From NCBI GenBank assembly GCA_947494715.1, contig CANLWG010000017.1, positions 1-64,000 on the forward strand: DNA of 64,000 bases, written 5' to 3'. Below are positions 58,589 to 64,000 of the stretch, in pieces (the stretch's first letter is position 1; every line of letters starts with the position of its first letter). The translations under genes and the position numbers were made by a program. This DNA comes from an uncultured Flavobacteriaceae bacterium. Its GTDB lineage: Bacteria > Bacteroidota > Bacteroidia > Flavobacteriales > Flavobacteriaceae. Below the pieces are notes generated by a model. That model ran no database searches. It was not told the DNA's origin and was given only the letters and a program-made list of their open reading frames with translations.

Positions 58589-59290
58589 TCATTTGAGCAG
58601 ACTTTTCATAAATTCCTCCTTATACGCCCTTCCGATGGGGATTTTATTTCGATTTACGAGATAGACCAAATTGCCTGAAATCCGCTCAATTTTTTCCGTA
58701 TTTAAGATAAACGATTTATGGATCCTAAAAAAATGATGCCCCTCCAATTCATTTAACCAATGCCTAAGGGGTTCATTGGAGAGGAGTTTCCGCTTATGGG
58801 TATGTATCTCGGTATAATCCGCATCGGATTGGATATGGACTATATCGCTTATCCTAATTTTTATGTGCTCGTGTCCCGATTTTATATAGATTTCCTTTTT
58901 CAGCTTGTTTTCCATGGTCATTTTACCGGGCCCATCTATTTGACCTGTATGGGGTACTTTGGAAACGGCCTGTAAAAAACGCTGAAACGAGAAAGGTTTT
59001 AATAGGTAATCCACCACATTGAGGTCGTAGCCCTCCAAGGCATAATCCGAGAAGGCCGTAGTCAATATTACATGGGGCGGATTGGGCAAGGTCTTTAAAA
59101 ATTCGATTCCGGAAATTTTGGGAAGGTGAATATCCAGGAACATGATATCCACCTTTTCGTTCTTTAGGAATTCCATGGCCAAAATTGCATCGGAAAACAC
59201 CCCTTTTAAGGTAAGGGTACCCACATCGGCAATGAATTTTTTCAAAATGCGCTGCGCCGGTGGTTGATCCTCTATGATGATACAATTCAT
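58589..59290 (-). CDS. LytTR-type response regulator
   Basis: 233 residues. Receiver: IIIEDQPPAQRIL, MFLDIHLPKISGIEFL (phospho-Asp), LTTAFSDYALEGYDLNVVDYLLKPF. LytTR DNA-binding part: IYIKSGHEHIKIRISDIVHIQSDADYTEIHTHKRKLL, HFFRIHKSFILNTEKIERI. Overlaps the kinase gene by 4 bp. It usually controls a few targets; none shown here. Confidence 0.94.
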   Translation of the reverse strand: MNCIIIEDQPPAQRILKKFIADVGTLTLKGVFSDAILAMEFLKNEKVDIMFLDIHLPKISGIEFLKTLPNPPHVILTTAFSDYALEGYDLNVVDYLLKPFSFQRFLQAVSKVPHTGQIDGPGKMTMENKLKKEIYIKSGHEHIKIRISDIVHIQSDADYTEIHTHKRKLLSNEPLRHWLNELEGHHFFRIHKSFILNTEKIERISGNLVYLVNRNKIPIGRAYKEEFMKSLLK

Positions 59291-60294
59291 TGCATTTTCG
59301 TTTTTTCCAATTGTAGCTCCAAATGCACTTCAAAATTTCCATTTTCCCGGTTGATGTCCAGTCGATGTTTATTGGGATACAGGAGTTGCAAACGTTTTTT
59401 TACATTTTCCAGACCAATACCCTTGGCCACCGTATCCAAGGCATCCGACGATTCAAAATTATTCTTGCAATAGAACTTCAATGTATGGCCCTCTAATCGC
59501 AAATCGATATCGATGGTAATATTGCTAGACTGTCCGGACTGGCTATGTTTAAATGCGTTTTCAATAAACACGATCAAAATCAGGGGTGCTATTTTGTAGT
59601 CCGAAGCTATATTTTGTGTGTTGAACTTGACCTCTCCCCGTTCCTCGATCTGCAGTTTGTTCAGCTTTACAAAATTATGAAGCTGTTCTATTTCCTTGGC
59701 CAAGGGAACAAACTTCTCCTTGCATTCATACAACATATACCGGAGTACGCCGCTAAGTTCCAAGATGATCTCCGGAGTCTTGGTAGAGTTTTCCAATGCA
59801 TGCGAATAGAGATTGTTCAGGTTGTTGAATAAAAAATGAGGATTGATCTGGGATCGTAAAAACTGAAGCTCACTTTCTTGGATGGTACTAGTGAGCTCAT
59901 CTATTTGTCGCTGTTTTTGAAGGGCATCCCATCCAAATTTAAATCCGGACAAAATTGTGATGACCGGCAATACATCGAACAAGGCAAAATAAATACCCGG
60001 AAAGGTCCTTGCCCTACGTGTACCGGCAAAGAATATTTGCTCCAGCACCAATTCCTCGATCAATATCACAACAACGATTACTAGGATGACCGACCCGAAG
60101 AAGGCCCACTGTTTTTTTCGATACAATAATCGTGGCATTAAATAGTAGGTGATGAAGGCGGCAGCCAGGGCATAGCTCAAAAAAGACCATATTTGATATG
60201 CTTCAATGCCCGGATTATTCCTATCAAAGGAATAAAACAGTAGCACCAAGATGTGCAATACAATCTGAAAAAAGAGTTCTTTTCTTGAAATCAC
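59287..60294 (-). CDS. LytS-like sensor histidine kinase
   Basis: 335 residues. Four membrane segments (about 8-19, 35-55, 65-84, 103-122), a coiled linker, then the His_kinase motif LRSQINPHFLFNNLNNLYSHAL with phospho-His, and a HATPase with VFIENAFKHS and GIGLENVKKRLQLLYP. Pairs with the LytTR regulator by an overlapping start. Ligand unknown. Confidence 0.93.
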   Translation of the reverse strand: MISRKELFFQIVLHILVLLFYSFDRNNPGIEAYQIWSFLSYALAAAFITYYLMPRLLYRKKQWAFFGSVILVIVVVILIEELVLEQIFFAGTRRARTFPGIYFALFDVLPVITILSGFKFGWDALQKQRQIDELTSTIQESELQFLRSQINPHFLFNNLNNLYSHALENSTKTPEIILELSGVLRYMLYECKEKFVPLAKEIEQLHNFVKLNKLQIEERGEVKFNTQNIASDYKIAPLILIVFIENAFKHSQSGQSSNITIDIDLRLEGHTLKFYCKNNFESSDALDTVAKGIGLENVKKRLQLLYPNKHRLDINRENGNFEVHLELQLEKTKMQ

Positions 60295-60506
60295 AAGAAT
60301 TGAAATTTGAATAGCCTAAACTAAAGTATAAAAGGTAACCCATAAAAAGTTGTATTCCAAACGACGTTCTTTCCCCCCTGAACAACATCTCTACATGAAT
60401 TTTTACGGATAATTGTCGATTGGGGCTATATCCATGTCGTTTATAGGATTTTGTTTTCGTTTTTTTCCTTAGAATTACATCTTTGAAAGCATAATTGGAA
60501 TACCCT

Positions 60507-62897
60507 ATGAATTTGAAATCAAAATGTCTTGCTTATTTCTTGTTTAGCTTTTTTATGGCTATCTGTACAACTTTTGCCCAAAATACGGGCCCTATTACCA
60601 TAAAGGGTATAGTGGTGGAACAGACTGGAGGACAGCCCGTGTCCTTTGCCACGGTAATGGTTGCGGATAACGAGACCAAAAAACCCATTAGCGGCACTAC
60701 AACCTTGGACGACGGAAGTTTTGTCCTAGAGACGGAAGCGAATAATTTTTATATTGAAATCAGTTTCCTGGGTTTTCAAACAAGGACCTTTGGCCAGCCC
60801 GAGGTAAGGAGTAAGACCATTGATTTGGGTACCATTGAACTTTCTGAGGATGCCGAACAATTGAAGGAAGTAGTTGTCCGGGGCGAAGAATCCGTTACAG
60901 AATTTAAGTTGGACAAACGTGTTTTTAACGTGGGAAAGGATTTGAGCACTACTGGGGCAAGCGCCTTGGATGTTTTGAACAACGTACCCTCCGTAAATGT
61001 AAGTATCGAGGGCCAGATAAGTCTAAGGGGAAGTGCAGGGGTACAGGTGCTCATCAACGGAAAGCCTTCCATTATCGCCAGTGAGGAAGGGAATACCTTG
61101 GGTACCATTACCGCTGACATGATCGATAGGGTGGAGGTCATCACCAATCCATCTGCCAAATATGATGCGGAGGGCACATCGGGCATTATCAATATTGTCA
61201 TTAAAAAAGAAGAAAGGAAAGGGTTTAATGGTTCAGTTTCCGTAAATGCCGGTGCTCCTGAAAACAATAGCGTGGGGATAAGCTTAAACCGGAGGACAGA
61301 GAAGTTTAATCTATTCAGTCAGATAGGGGTAGGATTCCGAGATCTGCCCAACGATATTGATAATAGGAACGTGGATTTGATAAACAATACTACCATTTTG
61401 ACAACGGGCACGGAATTCAGGAATGAAAACTATTACAATTTTATATTGGGAACGGACTACTACCTAAGCCCCAATGACGTTATAACACTCTCGGGAAACT
61501 TTGCCCTGGAGCTTGAAGATCAACCCTCTACCACCAATTTTGCCGCCTTGGACGCCTCGGATGAAATTACCTCTCAATGGGAACGTAACGAAACCACGGA
61601 AGCTACCAATCCAAAATTCCAATATGAACTGCAGTATAAAAAAGATTTTAAAGGAGATGAGGACCACACATTAATGTTTAGTGCATTAGGGAGCTTCTTT
61701 GGAAAGGACCAATCCTCGGATTTTCTGGATACCACAATTTCCGGAGAGAACAATGATGATGCGCAACGGACCCGTACGGATTTTAAGGAATCTGTTTTTA
61801 CCTTTAAATTGGACTATACCTTACCTCTTGCCAAGAAATGGACCATGGAAACTGGAACACAGTATGTCCTCAATGACGTAAGCAATGATTTTGAGGTCAA
61901 TGATCTGATAGGGGGGGAATTTATCAATGACCCCGGTCTCACCAATATTTTTGAGTTTGACCAGAAGGTTTTGGGGCTTTATGGTACAGGAGCCTATGAA
62001 GGAGAAAAATGGGGGGTAAAGGGAGGCTTACGTTTAGAGCAAACAGATTTGAACACCATACTGATCAATACCAACGAAATCAATGACCAGAATTATACCA
62101 ACCTATTTCCCAGCGTACATACCTCCTATAAATTTTCCGAAAAGATATCGTTGCAGGCCGGGTACTCAAAACGTATTTATAGGCCACGGCTCTGGGATTT
62201 AAACCCCTTTTTCAATATCCGTAACAATTTTAACATTCGTCAAGGCAATCCGGACTTAACGCCCGAGTTCACCGATTCCTATGAGGTTACCAGTATTTTC
62301 TTTATAGGTAGGACTTCCCTGAATTTTGGAGTCTATCATAGGTATACCACGGATGTTATTGAAAGAATATCCATTTTTGAAAACAACGTGAACACAGTCA
62401 GACCGGAGAATATCGGTACCAACAGGGCCACGGGAATGGAGTTCAATACCAAATATAGTCCTGTTAAATGGCTGACCCTCAATGCCGACTTTAACTACAG
62501 CCAGTTTGCCCGTGATGGCTCTTTTGATGGTACCATCTTCGATTTCAGTGCAAACCAATGGTCTTCCAAATTGATGACAAAAGTGAAGCTTCCTGCGGAC
62601 ATTGATTTGGAAGCCACTGGAAATTATCGATCTAGCTATGAAACCGTTCAAGGTAGGATAAGTGAAATGGCTTTTTTGGACCTGGGCCTACGAAAAAAAA
62701 TGTTTAAGGGAAGGGGTGTGCTGAACTTAAGCGTACGCGATGCCTTTGCATCCAGAATACGGGAAAATGAAATAAGTCAGGAAAATTTCTTTATCTATAG
62801 TCGCCGTTTAAGGGGCACTTTTGTGGCCTTTGGATTCAGTTACGGTTTTGGAAAAGGTGAAGCCATGGAGTTTACCGGTGCAAGAAGAAGATTTTAA
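60507..62897 (+). CDS. TonB-dependent-type outer-membrane barrel
   Basis: 796 residues from the Met in PMNLKSKCLAYFLFSFF. Signal peptide, a carboxypeptidase-regulatory-like fold (ITIKGIVVEQTGGQPVSFATVMVAD), a plug (VFNVGKDLSTTGASALDVLNNVPSVNVSIEGQISLRG, MIDRVEVITNPSAKYDAEGTSGIINIV) and a long C-terminal barrel ending in a strand with F. Substrate unknown. It is divergent from the LytS/LytTR pair, a frequent control pattern. Confidence 0.92.
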   Translation: MNLKSKCLAYFLFSFFMAICTTFAQNTGPITIKGIVVEQTGGQPVSFATVMVADNETKKPISGTTTLDDGSFVLETEANNFYIEISFLGFQTRTFGQPEVRSKTIDLGTIELSEDAEQLKEVVVRGEESVTEFKLDKRVFNVGKDLSTTGASALDVLNNVPSVNVSIEGQISLRGSAGVQVLINGKPSIIASEEGNTLGTITADMIDRVEVITNPSAKYDAEGTSGIINIVIKKEERKGFNGSVSVNAGAPENNSVGISLNRRTEKFNLFSQIGVGFRDLPNDIDNRNVDLINNTTILTTGTEFRNENYYNFILGTDYYLSPNDVITLSGNFALELEDQPSTTNFAALDASDEITSQWERNETTEATNPKFQYELQYKKDFKGDEDHTLMFSALGSFFGKDQSSDFLDTTISGENNDDAQRTRTDFKESVFTFKLDYTLPLAKKWTMETGTQYVLNDVSNDFEVNDLIGGEFINDPGLTNIFEFDQKVLGLYGTGAYEGEKWGVKGGLRLEQTDLNTILINTNEINDQNYTNLFPSVHTSYKFSEKISLQAGYSKRIYRPRLWDLNPFFNIRNNFNIRQGNPDLTPEFTDSYEVTSIFFIGRTSLNFGVYHRYTTDVIERISIFENNVNTVRPENIGTNRATGMEFNTKYSPVKWLTLNADFNYSQFARDGSFDGTIFDFSANQWSSKLMTKVKLPADIDLEATGNYRSSYETVQGRISEMAFLDLGLRKKMFKGRGVLNLSVRDAFASRIRENEISQENFFIYSRRLRGTFVAFGFSYGFGKGEAMEFTGARRRF

Positions 62898-62927
62898 TAT
62901 ATTTTTGCGGCGAATTAAACTTGGATT

Positions 62928-63437
62928 ATGGGAAGAAAGACCGAGCAGACCATGCGTACTTATCACAGATATTTAGGATTTTTTTTAGCAGGGATCATGG
63001 CGATGTACGCCATCAGTGGAATTGTACTTATTTTTAGGAATACCGATTATTTAAAAAAGGACGTACAAATTGAAAAGAAGCTGGAAGCCCATCTTACTGC
63101 CCAGAATTTGGGCAAGGCTTTAAAGAAAAAGAATCTTAAGGTAGATAGGGAAGAAGGGGAACTTATCTATTTTGAAACCGGCACCTATAATAAGACAACA
63201 GGTGAGGCCCAATACCTTGAGAAGCGCTTACCTTTGATTCTGGATAAGATGGCGAAAATCCATAAAGCCAATTCCGACCACCCCTTATTTTTTCTCAATA
63301 TCTTTTTTGGAGTGTCCCTTTTGTTCTTTGTACTATCCGCCTTTTGGATGTTTAGGCCCAACACCCCTATATTTAAAAAAGGACTCTATTTTACCTTGGG
63401 TGGTGTGATTTTTACCCTGATCTTGTTATTTGTTTGA
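62928..63437 (+). CDS. PepSY-associated membrane protein
   Basis: 169 residues: TMRTYHRYLGFFLAGIMAMYAISGIVLIFRN (first membrane helix with H), then a soluble part and two C-terminal helices (FFLNIFFGVSLLFFVLSAFW, GLYFTLGGVIFTLILLFV). This matches PepSY-TM proteins, often linked to iron-siderophore uptake next to TonB receptors, as here (30-bp gap). Confidence 0.82.
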   Translation: MGRKTEQTMRTYHRYLGFFLAGIMAMYAISGIVLIFRNTDYLKKDVQIEKKLEAHLTAQNLGKALKKKNLKVDREEGELIYFETGTYNKTTGEAQYLEKRLPLILDKMAKIHKANSDHPLFFLNIFFGVSLLFFVLSAFWMFRPNTPIFKKGLYFTLGGVIFTLILLFV

Positions 63438-63515
63438 CCAGCGGGCAAACCGTACATTTGTTTACGAGACCCCCATCCGATTTAAATCGACATACAAAAC
63501 ACAAAAATTGATCCG

Positions 63516-64000
63516 ATGAATAAATGCATTTTCAATTCGATTATAGGGGTATTTATTCTAGCACCCTTGTATCTTTTATCCAATGAACCCCTAACCGAAC
63601 CTTTGCAATCCGGGAATGAAGAAGCAGGGGAATACACCCTGATAGTCGAGGGATATGACTGGGGCTCGGCCGCCAGCCGAGTAATCCTGTCCTTGGATGA
63701 AACCGTATCGTCCGTCAGCTCCAATGATTATGAAGTTTCCGTACGGCGCAGTACCGAACACGCCCAGATTCCCGATGAAATGGCCTCTGGACAGCGGACA
63801 GTACAGTATGCCTATATATCCGACAAAAATGGCAATAGGGTGGCCGAAGGAAAATTCCTGACTCTTCTCCTTACCGTAGGGCCAGATATGGTTCTTGCCT
63901 CACCTATGCAATATATTCCCAGCTCAGGGGGAAATTTATGGATAGATTACCATATGACCATTACAAACACCAAGACCGGTCAGGTTTGGGACAAAGAGAC
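63516..64000 (+). CDS. Esterase-like protein, N-terminal Ig-like domain (partial)
   Basis: 161 codons before the right edge. Signal peptide (MNKCIFNSIIGVFILAPLYL). Then EYTLIVEGYDWGSAASRVILSLDETVSSVSSNDYEVSVRR and YAYISDKNGNRVAEGKFLTLLL (key WG, RVIL), the pattern of the Ig-like N-terminal domain of EstA-type esterases, usually followed by an alpha/beta hydrolase domain. The catalytic part is outside the window. Confidence 0.6.
   Translation, partial: MNKCIFNSIIGVFILAPLYLLSNEPLTEPLQSGNEEAGEYTLIVEGYDWGSAASRVILSLDETVSSVSSNDYEVSVRRSTEHAQIPDEMASGQRTVQYAYISDKNGNRVAEGKFLTLLLTVGPDMVLASPMQYIPSSGGNLWIDYHMTITNTKTGQVWDKE

Overview
The window looks like a piece of a chromosome from a marine Flavobacteriaceae species (Bacteroidota). 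Evidence: a protein with a type IX secretion type-B sorting domain beside a PorP/SprF gene, TAnnTTTG-type promoter boxes (for example before typA), a tmRNA whose tag reads GDNNYALAA, three sulfatases, a metal-type KdsA, WYL regulators, ECF42-type sigma and LytTR signalling. Coordinates and motifs were read by eye; family names rest on recognised motifs, not on searches.

Layout. 1-1.5 kb: the N-terminus of a Crp/Fnr-like regulator and an autoregulated-looking Fic protein. 1.6-18.3 kb: an accessory island. Its left part (1.7-8.2 kb) holds two small hypothetical genes, a TPR histidine kinase with a LuxR-type response regulator, and a two-gene operon for a secreted protein and an M43-type lipoprotein protease; a matching palindrome lies before both operons. 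Its right part (8.3-18.2 kb) holds a split HipBST toxin-antitoxin locus with four operators at exact 40-bp spacing, a small wHTH regulator, 1.1 kb of structured non-coding DNA, and two divergent operons. One is sigma-like / two small proteins / papain-like peptidase. The other is a bacterial ubiquitin-like conjugation operon (Ubl / E2-like / JAB-E1 fusion / DUF6527-like). A tyrosine recombinase closes the island next to ssrA. A 21-bp exact repeat occurs at 1690, 8244 and 18303, so it brackets the two parts.

18.4-38.5 kb: ssrA, a saccharopine/alanine dehydrogenase-like enzyme, a PHP-domain phosphodiesterase, a six-gene wHTH-controlled membrane/Coq4-like operon with two copies of one palindrome, a DUF1801 protein, three S1 sulfatases, kdsA, typA, an SDR, a polyphosphate glucokinase, a serine hydrolase and an EEP-fold hydrolase. 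38.6-46.2 kb: PorP/SprF, a 1533-residue thrombospondin-type-3-repeat surface protein, a DUF4347 protein and an EEP nuclease. 46.5-56.7 kb: mainly small soluble genes with two paralogous WYL regulators and an ECF42 sigma / YciI / YHS / YHS cluster. 56.8-64 kb: dienelactone hydrolase, MBL hydrolase, a LytTR two-component pair, a TonB-family outer membrane barrel, a PepSY-type protein and a truncated esterase-like gene.

Most interesting: the ubiquitin-like operon. Its E2-like protein contains no cysteine at all, and the E1 motif where cysteines are expected reads PGGSSLLSRG. This suggests a relay through serine oxyesters, or a divergent active site. The divergent sigma-like/papain-like operon shares its 140-bp promoter region, and near-identical 32-bp hairpins sit at both outer ends of the pair.
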